In this document: piece after piece, positions 1-7,074 of the stretch
Numbering within the stretch: the first letter of the stretch is position 1
How the letters are laid out: each line of letters starts with the position of its first letter
Position numbers and translations under genes: made by a program
Source: Glaciecola sp034112105
Lineage (GTDB): Bacteria; Pseudomonadota; Gammaproteobacteria; Enterobacterales; Alteromonadaceae
Direction of reading: 5' to 3'
Assembly (NCBI GenBank): GCA_034112105.1
Contig: JAWUVZ010000025.1
Span: 1 to 9,539 of the forward strand
Length of the DNA stretch: 9,539 bases
Notes under the pieces: model-generated
The model's input: the letters and a program-made list of their open reading frames with translations, nothing else
Databases searched by the model: none
What the model was told of the DNA's origin: nothing

Positions 1-43
1 ACAAAAACGTAAGTATAAATGACTTTAATTTTGGAGTGTCTGT

Positions 44-1201
44 ATGGCTTGGAATGAGCCGGGTGGTGATAAAAACGACCCTTGGAAAAATCGCGGCGGT
101 AAAGAACAAGGTCCACCAGATCTTGATGAAGTACTGAAGAATTTATTTAGCAAGTTTAGTAAGTCTGGCGGCGGTGGCGGCGGCAGCGGTAAAAGCTACT
201 CTGGTTTAGGGTTAGGTTTACTGTTTGCTATTATTGTTGTTGTTTGGGGCTTGAGTGGTTTTTATACCATTAAAGAAGCTGAACGCGGCGTCATATTGAG
301 ATTCGGTGAAAATACCGGCCAACTAGCACAACCTGGTTTAAGCTGGAAGATGACGTTTATTGATGAAATTATTCCGGTAAACGTACAAAATATCAGCTCG
401 TTAGGATCTGCTGGCTCAATGCTGACTGAAGACGAAAACATGGTGCGTGTTGAAATGGAAATGCAATATCGTATTGCTGATCCGTATCTCTGGAGATTCT
501 CGGTTACTGACCCACAAACAAGTTTAAGCCAAGCGTTGGACAGTGCTATCCGTTACGTTGTTGGCCATATGAAAATGGATGACATTTTGACTGATGGTCG
601 AGAGACAGCCAGACAACGAGTTCGCGATGAATTGGATAATATCGTTGGGGCCTATAACATGGGTGTTTCGGTTATCGACATGAACTTTAAGGATGCACGT
701 CCACCGCAAGAAGTAAAAGCGGCGTTTGATGATGCCATTGCTGCTCAGGAAGATGAAGTTCGATTTATTCGCGAAGCTGAAGCTTATGCGAGAGAAATTG
801 AACCACGAGCTCGTGGTCAAGTTAATCGAATGAACGAGGAAGCCCAAGCTTATAAAGAGCGTTCTATATTAGAAGCTCAAGGTGAGGTGGCTCGTTTCGA
901 AGAGTTACTACCACAATACCAAGCTGCGCCAATAGTGACTAGACAGCGTATATATCTTGAGACAATGGAAGAGGTATTTTCGAGTACCAGTAAAATCATT
1001 GTTGATACAGAGGGTAGTGGCAACATGATGTACTTACCTTTAGACAAGATTATGGATCGTACAAATTCGCAGACTCAAGCACAACGAGCTCAAGAGCGAA
1101 ACACATTGGAAGGTTTGCGTAATTCACCAGCGGCAGAAGAGTTGTTGAACAGAACGCAAGATAACAATGTACGCAGCAATAATAGAGAGGGGAGAAACTA
1201 A
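44..1201 (+). CDS. hflK: HflK, SPFH-domain subunit of the FtsH-associated HflKC membrane complex
   Basis: HflK and HflC form a large assembly in the inner membrane, mostly on the periplasmic side. It surrounds the FtsH protease and modulates membrane-protein degradation; this role comes from the E. coli family. The 385-residue product has a hydrophilic cytoplasmic N-terminus beginning MAWNEPGGDKNDPW, with a DQGPPDLD-like segment (EQGPPDLDEV, residues 21-30) typical of HflK. A glycine run follows (42-47), then one membrane helix (about 54-73). The SPFH/band 7 domain starts at about residue 74 (TIKEAERGVILRFGE), and a charged, alanine- and glutamate-rich helical region (about 225-290) follows it. 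A GGAG ribosome binding site lies at 33-36, seven bases before the ATG. hflC follows after three bases, so the two are co-transcribed. No promoter is visible in the 43 bases upstream; in relatives transcription comes from the hfq-hflX side, which lies outside the window. Confidence 0.97.
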   Translation: MAWNEPGGDKNDPWKNRGGKEQGPPDLDEVLKNLFSKFSKSGGGGGGSGKSYSGLGLGLLFAIIVVVWGLSGFYTIKEAERGVILRFGENTGQLAQPGLSWKMTFIDEIIPVNVQNISSLGSAGSMLTEDENMVRVEMEMQYRIADPYLWRFSVTDPQTSLSQALDSAIRYVVGHMKMDDILTDGRETARQRVRDELDNIVGAYNMGVSVIDMNFKDARPPQEVKAAFDDAIAAQEDEVRFIREAEAYAREIEPRARGQVNRMNEEAQAYKERSILEAQGEVARFEELLPQYQAAPIVTRQRIYLETMEEVFSSTSKIIVDTEGSGNMMYLPLDKIMDRTNSQTQAQRAQERNTLEGLRNSPAAEELLNRTQDNNVRSNNREGRN

Positions 1202-1204
1202 AGC

Positions 1205-2089
1205 ATGAAGAATTTATTAGCTATAGTAATAATTATCTTGTTAGCCATTGGTTACGGATCTATTTTTGTGGTCAAGGAAGGAACGCGTTCTATCGTGGTT
1301 CGCTTCGGTAAAGTCGTTGCAGATGATGAAGGTAACACTCAAGTTTATACACCCGGTCTGCAATTTAAATTAGCTGTATTTGATACAGTGAAAGTATTGG
1401 ATGCTCGTATTCAAACGTTGGATGAGCAACCAGACCGTTTCGTGACGATAGAGAAAGAAGATTTAATCGTCGATTCCTACGTTAAGTGGAAAATCGAAGA
1501 CTTTGAGCGTTACTACTTGTCAACTGGCGGCGATAGATTTCAAGCAGAGAGTCTGCTGAAGCAGAAAGTAAACAACGGACTCCGTTCTGAATTCGGTTCT
1601 CGCACAATCAAGCAGATAGTATCTGGTGAGCGCAGTGAATTGATGGACGAGGCAATGAAACAAGCGTCAGGCAGCACCGATGAATTGGGTGTTAAGATTG
1701 TTGACGTGAGAGTTAAACAGATTAACTTACCAACGGAAATCAGCGAATCAATCTTCAATCGGATGCGTTCAGAACGAGCTGCGGCAGCGAGAGAGTACCG
1801 TTCTGAAGGTAAAGAGCAAGGTGAGATTATTCGCGCCAATATTGATGCTAAAGTCACGATAATGTTGGCTGACGCCGAAAGGAATGCACGCCAGTTGCGT
1901 GGTGAAGGTGCTGCGCAATCAGCTAAAATTTATGCTGATACATTTTCTAAGGACCCTGAGTTTTACTCATTCTTGAGAAGTATGGATGCGTATAGAAATG
2001 CATTTAATAGCAAGCAAGACGTGATTGTATTAGAGCCGGACAGTGAATTCTTTAATTACTTAAATTCACAATCAGGCAAAAGAAAGTAG
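1205..2089 (+). CDS. hflC: HflC, SPFH-domain partner of HflK
   Basis: This is the second subunit of the HflKC complex that binds FtsH in the inner membrane. The 294-residue protein starts directly with an N-terminal membrane helix (about residues 3-22) that acts as an uncleaved signal anchor. The SPFH/band 7 domain follows (EGTRSIVVRFGKV at about 25-37), then the HflC-type stretch around residues 108-152 (GGDRF, LRSEFGSRTIKQIVSGER). A long charged helical region rich in Ala, Arg and Glu (about 185-240) comes next, and the protein ends in a basic tail GKRK. The length fits the family, which is usually 290-335 residues. The start ATG is preceded by GAGAGGGGAG (1185-1194), about ten bases away. 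It sits three bases after the hflK stop, so the pair is translated from one message. Transcription should end at the strong hairpin just downstream. Confidence 0.97.
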   Translation: MKNLLAIVIIILLAIGYGSIFVVKEGTRSIVVRFGKVVADDEGNTQVYTPGLQFKLAVFDTVKVLDARIQTLDEQPDRFVTIEKEDLIVDSYVKWKIEDFERYYLSTGGDRFQAESLLKQKVNNGLRSEFGSRTIKQIVSGERSELMDEAMKQASGSTDELGVKIVDVRVKQINLPTEISESIFNRMRSERAAAAREYRSEGKEQGEIIRANIDAKVTIMLADAERNARQLRGEGAAQSAKIYADTFSKDPEFYSFLRSMDAYRNAFNSKQDVIVLEPDSEFFNYLNSQSGKRK

Positions 2090-2107
2090 CGTTTTTTACA
2101 GCTTAGC

Positions 2108-2161
2108 AAAGGGGCAGTGTTAATTGATTCTTCCGGATTAATTAACACTGCCCCTTTTTTT
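2108..2161 (+). terminator. Strong rho-independent terminator after hflC
   Basis: A perfect 15-base-pair inverted repeat, GGGGCAGTGTTAATT (2111-2125) against AATTAACACTGCCCC (2140-2154), can extend inward by five more pairs (two of them G-U) to a TTCC loop at 2131-2134. It is followed at once by seven T residues (2155-2161) and preceded by AAA. It lies 21 bases after the hflC stop, so it ends the hflKC message and isolates the next gene. Confidence 0.95.
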
Positions 2162-2422
2162 ATCTCGGTTTTGTTCAACTACTTTGATTAGAGCTCAGAA
2201 CGCTGCACCACAGTGCACACGCTGAAATTAATGATGAAGTTTGACCACTTTCCACCATTTATATATCGATGCAGAATCATCAATTTGTAGTTTTGGTGAG
2301 TCCAGACATGGTGTAAATTATTACTCTGTTTTTGTTCCATTACTAAATTGTAATTTTAAATGAAAGTCGCTTATTATCATTTTTTTATGATATGCAGGCG
2401 TATTTTATGTATCATTTAACGC

Positions 2423-2428
2423 TATAAT
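2423..2428 (+). promoter_or_regulatory. Possible -10 box for the AbgT-family gene
   Basis: A consensus TATAAT lies 24 bases before the TTG start, which would give a short leader of about 18 bases. No good -35 hexamer sits 16-18 bases upstream, where the sequence is T-rich (around 2400-2406). This is therefore a weak or activator-dependent promoter at best. In such AT-rich sequence the hexamer could also be chance. Confidence 0.35.
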
Positions 2429-2441
2429 TATAATAATAAAA

Positions 2442-2446
2442 GAGAG
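2442..2446 (+). promoter_or_regulatory. Ribosome binding site deciding the TTG start
   Basis: GAGAG lies six bases upstream of the TTG at 2453. The next in-frame ATG is at residue 81, inside the conserved protein after the first membrane helix, so the TTG is the only start compatible with a complete transporter. Confidence 0.6.
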
Positions 2447-2452
2447 TGACAG

Positions 2453-4063
2453 TTGACTAGTCGTAATTCACCTTCAAGCCCGTCATCTAAACCGCCTCAA
2501 GATTTATCTAAATCTGGCTGGTTTTCTCGATTTTTATCTACCGTTGAGTGGCTAGGTAATCTTCTTCCTCACCCGATAACTTTATTCGCTATATTGGCAG
2601 TGCTTATTGTCTTTCTGAGCGGCATATTAGGGTACTTCGATGTTAGCGTAGCTGACCCTCGTCCAATTGGCAGTAACGGCCGAGATGCAGATGGTATGAT
2701 TGAAGTTATTTCACTTCTCGATGCTGATGGCTTACGCCGAATTGTAACTGGTTTAGTTACCAATTTTACCGGCTTTGCGCCTCTGGGCACCGTACTTGTA
2801 GCCCTACTCGGCGTGTCGCTTGCTGAACATTCTGGATTGCTCAGTACAATAATGCGCTCAATGGTAATGAATGCATCGCCTCGTATGGTAACTGTGGTTG
2901 TTGTTTTTGCAGGTGTGGTTTCTAACACTGCGTCAGAATTGGGCTATGTTGTAATGATACCCCTTGCTGCAATGATTTTTCATTCGCTAGGTCGACATCC
3001 GTTGGCTGGTTTGGCTGCCGCGTTTGCCGGCGTATCTGCTGGGTACAGTGCAAATATTCTAATTGGAACTGTGGATCCACTACTTGCCGGATTTACCGAA
3101 AGTTCGGCACGTATCATTGATCCTGATTACACCGTTAGTGCTGAAGTTAATTGGTACTTTATGATTGTTAGTACTTTTGCTGTTGCAGCGATGGGGGCTT
3201 TTGTTACCGAAAAGATAGTAGAACCACGGCTAGGTAAATATAATCCTGATGACGCATCAATTGACTTAGGCAAACAGCAACTAGATAGCCCTACAGCGCT
3301 TGAAATAAGGGGGATGAAATGGGCCGGATTCAGCTTTCTGTTGTTAATTGGTCTCCTCGCCATGACGGTTGTACCTGTTGATGGGATTTTACGAAATCAA
3401 GAAACAGGCTTAGTAAAAGGCTCACCTTTTCTAAAAGGCATTGTCGTATACATCTTCGTCACTTTTGCCATTCCAGGCTTTGTATACGGAAAAATTGTAG
3501 GAACGATGAAAAATGATCGGGACGTCATTGATCCAATGTCAAAAAGCATGAGTTCGATGGGCTTGTATATCGTCCTCGTATTTTTTGCTGCGCAGTTTGT
3601 CGCGTTCTTCAAATGGACGAATTTGGGTACGGTTTTAGCAGTCAAAGGTGCCGCAATGTTGCAGGCAACTGGATTAGATGGGCCTGAAGTATTCGTTTTA
3701 TTTATTCTTATGTGCGGGTTAGTTAATTTGTCGCTTGGAAGTGCATCTGCTCAGTGGGCAATTACGGCGCCTATATTTGTTCCGATGTTGATGTTGATTG
3801 GTTATTCCCCCGAAGTTATTCAAGCCGCTTATCGGATCGGTGATTCAGTAACTAACGTTATTACACCCATGATGAGTTACTTTGGGCTCATATTAGCAAT
3901 AGGTGTTCGCTATAAAAAAGACTTAGGAATAGGGACTCTGATTGCCACAATGTTACCGTATACGCTGGTATTCATAGTTGGCTGGACCTTATTATTTTAT
4001 TTGTGGGTATTTGCATTTGGTTTGCCGGTTGGGCCGGGTGCACCAACATATTACACGCCATAG
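2453..4063 (+). CDS. AbgT-family transporter (p-aminobenzoyl-glutamate / sulfonamide efflux type)
   Basis: This is an inner-membrane transporter of the AbgT family. E. coli AbgT takes up p-aminobenzoyl-glutamate; MtrF and YdaH are reported to export antimetabolites such as sulfonamides. The substrate here cannot be read from sequence. The 536-residue product has a Ser/Pro-rich cytoplasmic N-terminus (1-20), many hydrophobic helices and two re-entrant-type motifs: GVVSNTASELGYV (154-166) and GSASAQWAITAP (429-440). Residues I recall as important in MtrF/YdaH have counterparts at D208, S432, W435, P453, R461, D464 and P472, with the spacing of the last six preserved. The start is TTG: GAGAG at 2442-2446 lies six bases before it, and the overlapping GTG at 2446 is closed after four codons. 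No abgA/abgB-like hydrolase gene is adjacent, so a catabolic uptake role is less supported than a general export role. Confidence 0.9.
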   Translation: MTSRNSPSSPSSKPPQDLSKSGWFSRFLSTVEWLGNLLPHPITLFAILAVLIVFLSGILGYFDVSVADPRPIGSNGRDADGMIEVISLLDADGLRRIVTGLVTNFTGFAPLGTVLVALLGVSLAEHSGLLSTIMRSMVMNASPRMVTVVVVFAGVVSNTASELGYVVMIPLAAMIFHSLGRHPLAGLAAAFAGVSAGYSANILIGTVDPLLAGFTESSARIIDPDYTVSAEVNWYFMIVSTFAVAAMGAFVTEKIVEPRLGKYNPDDASIDLGKQQLDSPTALEIRGMKWAGFSFLLLIGLLAMTVVPVDGILRNQETGLVKGSPFLKGIVVYIFVTFAIPGFVYGKIVGTMKNDRDVIDPMSKSMSSMGLYIVLVFFAAQFVAFFKWTNLGTVLAVKGAAMLQATGLDGPEVFVLFILMCGLVNLSLGSASAQWAITAPIFVPMLMLIGYSPEVIQAAYRIGDSVTNVITPMMSYFGLILAIGVRYKKDLGIGTLIATMLPYTLVFIVGWTLLFYLWVFAFGLPVGPGAPTYYTP

Positions 4064-4077
4064 ACCAGATGATAATG

Positions 4078-4101
4078 ATGCAGGTACTTTTGTACCTGCA
4101 T
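4078..4101 (+). terminator. Perfect hairpin after the transporter gene, possible weak terminator
   Basis: ATGCAGGTAC (4078-4087) and GTACCTGCAT (4092-4101) form a perfect 10-base-pair stem with a TTTT loop, 14 bases after the transporter stop. No T-run follows (the next bases are TAAGTCC). It is therefore not a canonical intrinsic terminator and may be a 3'-end stabilising or attenuating structure, or an operator-like palindrome upstream of hemH. Confidence 0.5.
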
Positions 4102-4176
4102 TAAGTCCAAAACTAGCTCAACGGCGTAAAAAGACATCAGTTAATTAGCAAAAAATCTCTAAATACTAAAGAATCT

Positions 4177-5268
4177 ATGAAATATAAATCACAAACATCA
4201 TTTACGCATGGCCAAGCAGATAAAGTTGGCGTTTTAATCTCTAATTTAGGTACACCGCCAGCACCCACTAAAAAAGCGCTTAAGCCCTACTTAAAACAAT
4301 TTTTATCAGACCCTCGCGTTGTTGAAGTACCCAAAATCATTTGGTGGTGTATTCTGAATCTAATTATTTTGAATATACGCCCAAAGCGTTCAGCTAAAGC
4401 GTATAAGACGGTGTGGACTGAAGAAGGTTCGCCTTTACTTGTGCACACCAAAAATCAAGCATTGGGACTTGCGCAAAAGCTGAAGGCAGAATACGGCGAT
4501 AATATTGTAGTTAGTTATGCAATGCGTTATGGACAACCTTCTGTCAGTCGAGCGATTGATGAGTTACTTGATCAGGGGGCCAGAAAACTGGTGGTACTAC
4601 CTTTATATCCTCAATACTGCGCGTCAACATCAGGTTCCACGTTTGATGCTGTTGCTGAAGATTTTATGAAAAGGCGCTGGCTACCTGATTTTCGCTTTGT
4701 GAGTCATTATCATGATAATCCTGAATACATAAAATGTGTTGCGGATAAAATCAAAACGCACTGGGAAACTCACCCAAGAGCCGACAAGTTGCTCTTTTCA
4801 TATCATGGTATTCCCAAGCGTTACTTGCTAAATGGTGACCCTTATCATTGCGAATGTCATAAAACATCTCGGCTGATTGCTCAAGAGCTTGGCCTTCAAG
4901 AGTCTGAGTATATGACGACATTCCAATCAAGATTTGGGCGTGAGGAATGGCTGAAACCATATACTGATCATACTCTCAAATCATTTCCTGAGCAGGGCGT
5001 AAAATCGGTCCAAGTTGTGTGTCCCGGATTTTCATCAGATTGTTTGGAGACTATAGAAGAAATTGGCGAAGAAAACCGAGAGTACTTCGAAGAAGGTGGT
5101 GGCGAGCGTTATGAATATATCGAGGCATTAAATAGCGACGATGCGCATTTAACGATGTTGTTTAACTTGGTCAAAGACAATTTACAAGGTTGGGAGCTCG
5201 ACCCAAGTAAAACGAATGATTATGAACAACGCAGTGCGCTTGCTAAAAAGTTGGGTTGTGAAAAGTAA
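4177..5268 (+). CDS. hemH: Ferrochelatase (protoporphyrin ferrochelatase)
   Basis: This enzyme inserts Fe2+ into protoporphyrin IX to make protohaem, the last step of haem synthesis, at the inner face of the cytoplasmic membrane. The 363-residue protein begins its domain with GVLISNLGTPPAPT (18-31). It contains FLSDPRVVEVP (42-52), IRPKRSAKAY (67-76) and EEGSPLL (82-88), all typical of bacterial HemH. The catalytic histidine is H210 in LLFSYHGIPKRY. The C-terminal acidic site is in GFSSDCLETIEEI (284-296), with E291 and E295 matching the pair of glutamates in characterised enzymes. Cysteines at 148, 225, 227, 282 and 289 are present, but I cannot tell whether a [2Fe-2S] cluster is bound. The C-terminus is about 40 residues longer than in the E. 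coli enzyme. The ribosome binding site is weak (AAAGA, 4168-4172). The stop codon overlaps the next start, which implies coupled translation. Confidence 0.96.
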   Translation: MKYKSQTSFTHGQADKVGVLISNLGTPPAPTKKALKPYLKQFLSDPRVVEVPKIIWWCILNLIILNIRPKRSAKAYKTVWTEEGSPLLVHTKNQALGLAQKLKAEYGDNIVVSYAMRYGQPSVSRAIDELLDQGARKLVVLPLYPQYCASTSGSTFDAVAEDFMKRRWLPDFRFVSHYHDNPEYIKCVADKIKTHWETHPRADKLLFSYHGIPKRYLLNGDPYHCECHKTSRLIAQELGLQESEYMTTFQSRFGREEWLKPYTDHTLKSFPEQGVKSVQVVCPGFSSDCLETIEEIGEENREYFEEGGGERYEYIEALNSDDAHLTMLFNLVKDNLQGWELDPSKTNDYEQRSALAKKLGCEK

Positions 5269-5726
5269 TGTCATCAGAAAGTCCTAAAAACGCGATACAA
5301 CAGAGTGTGCTCGATGATAATCATTTTCGTGCTCCCGATGAATTATTGCAGGCTCAGGCCTTGGCTAATTTACTAGATACAGCGGTAAAGATCCCATTCA
5401 TTGGTATATCCGTTGGTTTAGATTTTTTTATTGGTTTAATTCCAGTTGTAGGTGACACCGCTATGTTATTAGCATCCTTCAGAATTATACATTTAGGGCG
5501 CAAGTTAGGTATGCCCAAAGAACTCCAGACGTCAATGGTTCGCAATACCATATTCGATTTTGGGTTAGGTTTTATACCGCTGCTGGGAGATTTGGTCGAT
5601 TTATTCTACAAAGCGAACCAAAAAAATGTACGTATTATGGAGCGATGGTGGATAGAGCAAAATAAACACAAAGTCGATGCCCTAGCTAAACAAAAATTGC
5701 AGGAATGGGAACAGCAACAAGATTAG
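5268..5726 (+). CDS. DUF4112 family small membrane protein, coupled to hemH
   Basis: This is a protein of unknown function. The 152-residue sequence matches the DUF4112 pattern: two copies of a G-x-I-P-x-x-G-D motif, GLIPVVGD (56-63) and GFIPLLGD (101-108). Each sits in a hydrophobic segment (about 42-72 and 93-113), and a basic stretch separates them (RIIHLGRKLG, 72-81). The two similar halves suggest an internal duplication with both segments in or on the membrane. The C-terminus (about 117-152) is charged and helical, rich in Lys, Glu and Gln. Its ATG overlaps the hemH TAA by one base (TAATG), with no separate promoter and no clear ribosome binding site of its own beyond GAAAAG upstream. 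It is therefore probably made by translational coupling with ferrochelatase. A link to haem or membrane homeostasis is inference from position only. Confidence 0.85.
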   Translation: MSSESPKNAIQQSVLDDNHFRAPDELLQAQALANLLDTAVKIPFIGISVGLDFFIGLIPVVGDTAMLLASFRIIHLGRKLGMPKELQTSMVRNTIFDFGLGFIPLLGDLVDLFYKANQKNVRIMERWWIEQNKHKVDALAKQKLQEWEQQQD

Positions 5727-5734
5727 ATTAGCGA

Positions 5735-5774
5735 AATAAATGAGGACCTGATATTTGTCAGTGCCTCATTTATT
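5735..5774. terminator. Bidirectional terminator-like hairpin between convergent genes
   Basis: AATAAATGAGG (5735-5745) and CCTCATTTATT (5764-5774) form a perfect 11-base-pair stem. After a 2x2 internal mismatch, CTGA (5748-5751) pairs with TCAG (5758-5761) around a six-base loop. The outer stem supplies a T-rich 3' flank on both strands. It lies 8 bases after the DUF4112 stop and 22 bases from the stop of the convergent gene, where a shared terminator would be expected. Confidence 0.75.
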
Positions 5775-5796
5775 CTTGCGGCCCGTAAAATCCTAC

Positions 5797-6159
5797 CTAC
5801 TCTTGATGGCTATATTCTTTTAAAGTTTCCATTGGAATGATACTTAATGCTGCTTCGTTGGTCGCTTCAAGGTCAATCTTAGGCGCCACGTCCATATATA
5901 ATGCTTCACGCCATCTCATTGCGCACAAGCACCATTTATCTCCTGGTTTGAGTCCTTTGAATTGATAAATTCGATTTGGAGTTATCAAGTCATTGCCACG
6001 AGACAACGAGTAGTTCAAAAATTCTTCCGTGACTATTGCACAAACGCTGTGATTACCTACATCACCTTCTGGCACATAGCAAAACCCTTCTCTTGTATAC
6101 CCCGAGTTGCCGCAACATAATTTCAATGTTGTGCCTAGTACGTTTTTTTGATTTGCCAT
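5797..6159 (-). CDS. DUF2237 family protein, small and cysteine-rich
   Basis: The function of this family is unknown. The product is 120 residues from the chosen ATG at 6159 and covers the whole family: NVLGTTLKLCC (6-16), GDVGNHSVCAIVTEEFL (32-48), SRGNDLITP (53-61), GLKPGDKWCLCAMRW (69-83) and LEATNEAAL (97-105). These give it six cysteines (15, 16, 27, 40, 77, 79) and invariant-looking Trp, His, Asn and Asp residues. The CxC at 77-79 suggests metal binding or redox chemistry, which is inference. There is no signal peptide or membrane helix, so it should be cytoplasmic. The start at 6159 is preceded on the minus strand by AAAGGA six to seven bases away. An in-frame ATG 42 bases further out (6201) would add residues foreign to the family. 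It is divergent from ubiG, with 73 bases for both promoters. Confidence 0.88.
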   Translation of the reverse strand: MANQKNVLGTTLKLCCGNSGYTREGFCYVPEGDVGNHSVCAIVTEEFLNYSLSRGNDLITPNRIYQFKGLKPGDKWCLCAMRWREALYMDVAPKIDLEATNEAALSIIPMETLKEYSHQE

Positions 6160-6232
6160 TTGTAATCCTTTAGCTTTATATTGCGTATCATTGAATATCA
6201 CCCATTCATTCGAGTCAAGGTTAGCTATTACG

Positions 6233-7006
6233 ATGTTAGATAAGAGTCAGCTTAGTCATATTACAAAAAATAATGAAAACTGCAGTAATGTTTCCGCCGA
6301 AGAAATTAAGCGATTTGATAGCCTCGCCGAATCTTGGTGGGACCCTTCAGGAAAATATAAGACAGCGTTGATTTTTAATCAGGCCCGCATTAGCTACTTT
6401 ATTCCACAAATTTGTAAACATTTCGCCAGAGATCCTAGCACAGATGATTGCTTAAAAGGACTTACTATATTAGATGTAGGCAGTGGCGGTGGACTCGTTT
6501 GCGAACCACTAGCCGAGAGCGGAGCGACAGTAGTCGGTATTGATGCCAGTGCAATGAGTATAGAGGTCGCTAAGCGACACGCGCTAAAATCGGGTTTAAA
6601 TATTGATTATAGACATATGCTGTCATCGGAGCTTGCTGCACAAAATCAGCAGTTTGATGTTGTCATTAACGCAGAAGTTGTGGAGCATGTTCCTGATCAA
6701 TTGGCCTTAATTAAAGAATGTGGTCACTTAACTAAGGATACAGGGATGGTTATTCTTGCGACGCTCAACAGAACGATTAAGTCTTATATTATTGCTATTG
6801 TTGCTGCTGAATATGTGATGCGATATTTACCTGTGGGTACGCATAGTTGGGGTAAATTCATTAAACCAAACGAACTGAATCAAATGGCGAGCTTAGCCAA
6901 GCTGACCCAATTATCTGAATCAGGTATGGCTTACAATCCAATCAGCAGACACTGGCGACTTACGAAAGATTTGTCAGTTAATTATATTCAATGCTATAAA
7001 AAATAA
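6233..7006 (+). CDS. ubiG: UbiG-type SAM-dependent O-methyltransferase (ubiquinone synthesis)
   Basis: UbiG carries out both O-methylations of the ubiquinone ring using S-adenosylmethionine. The 257-residue product shows the N-terminal RFDSLAESWWDPSGKYK block (27-43) and the SAM motif I ILDVGSGGG (79-87). The acidic residue ending strand 2 is D104 (VVGIDAS), and NAEVVEHVPD (146-155) and TLNRTIKSY (177-185) follow. GTHSWGKFIKP (202-212) and YNPISRHWRL (234-243) are the membrane- and quinone-proximal parts typical of the family. Motif I has serine (S84) where most UbiG proteins have cysteine (VGCGGG). The ATG at 6233 has AAGG at 6217-6220, 12 bases away. A TTG at 6191 would add 14 residues without a ribosome binding site and intrude towards the divergent gene. 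The block from motif I to GTHSWGKF looks to me more like alphaproteobacterial UbiG than E. coli UbiG. It could therefore be a second or acquired copy. Confidence 0.88.
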   Translation: MLDKSQLSHITKNNENCSNVSAEEIKRFDSLAESWWDPSGKYKTALIFNQARISYFIPQICKHFARDPSTDDCLKGLTILDVGSGGGLVCEPLAESGATVVGIDASAMSIEVAKRHALKSGLNIDYRHMLSSELAAQNQQFDVVINAEVVEHVPDQLALIKECGHLTKDTGMVILATLNRTIKSYIIAIVAAEYVMRYLPVGTHSWGKFIKPNELNQMASLAKLTQLSESGMAYNPISRHWRLTKDLSVNYIQCYKK

Positions 7007-7074
7007 AAATAGACGAGACATTGTAAATATCTATATTGGTCTTTCCTAATACAGTATAGTCGTTGTAACCAAAC

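Larger units (their letters stand above)
2162..2452. other. Intergenic region between hflC and the transporter gene, no gene seen
   Basis: After the terminator there are about 290 AT-rich bases with no convincing coding sequence. Visible elements are a TTGACC hexamer at 2241-2246 with only a poorly spaced -10 partner, a short inverted repeat TATCAT-N6-ATGATA at 2375-2392, and a TATAAT hexamer near the 3' end. The region probably holds the regulatory sequence of the transporter gene. I recognise no known operator in it. Confidence 0.5.

Noticed and set aside
1..43. Possible tail of an upstream gene such as hflX
   Set aside because: Only about 43 bases are available and stop codons occur in two frames within 22 bases. 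There is too little sequence to identify any coding end.
524..847. Minus-strand open frame of 107 codons inside hflK
   Set aside because: It lies wholly within a well-recognised gene on the other strand, its product resembles no family I know, and it has no ribosome binding site worth noting. It is a shadow frame, as are the other minus-strand frames inside hflC, the transporter, hemH, DUF4112, the GST-like gene and the protease.
2231..2290. A 19-codon open frame starting ATGATGAAG in the hflC-transporter gap
   Set aside because: There is no Shine-Dalgarno sequence before it and no recognisable peptide character. A frame this short is expected by chance.
6160..6201. Upstream ATG at 6201 extending the DUF2237 protein by 14 residues
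   Set aside because: The ATG at 6159 has AAAGGA at good spacing and begins exactly where the family homology begins.
6191..6232. TTG start giving UbiG 14 extra N-terminal residues
   Set aside because: No ribosome binding site precedes the TTG, the extra residues do not resemble UbiG, and it would consume most of the divergent promoter gap. The ATG at 6233 was preferred.
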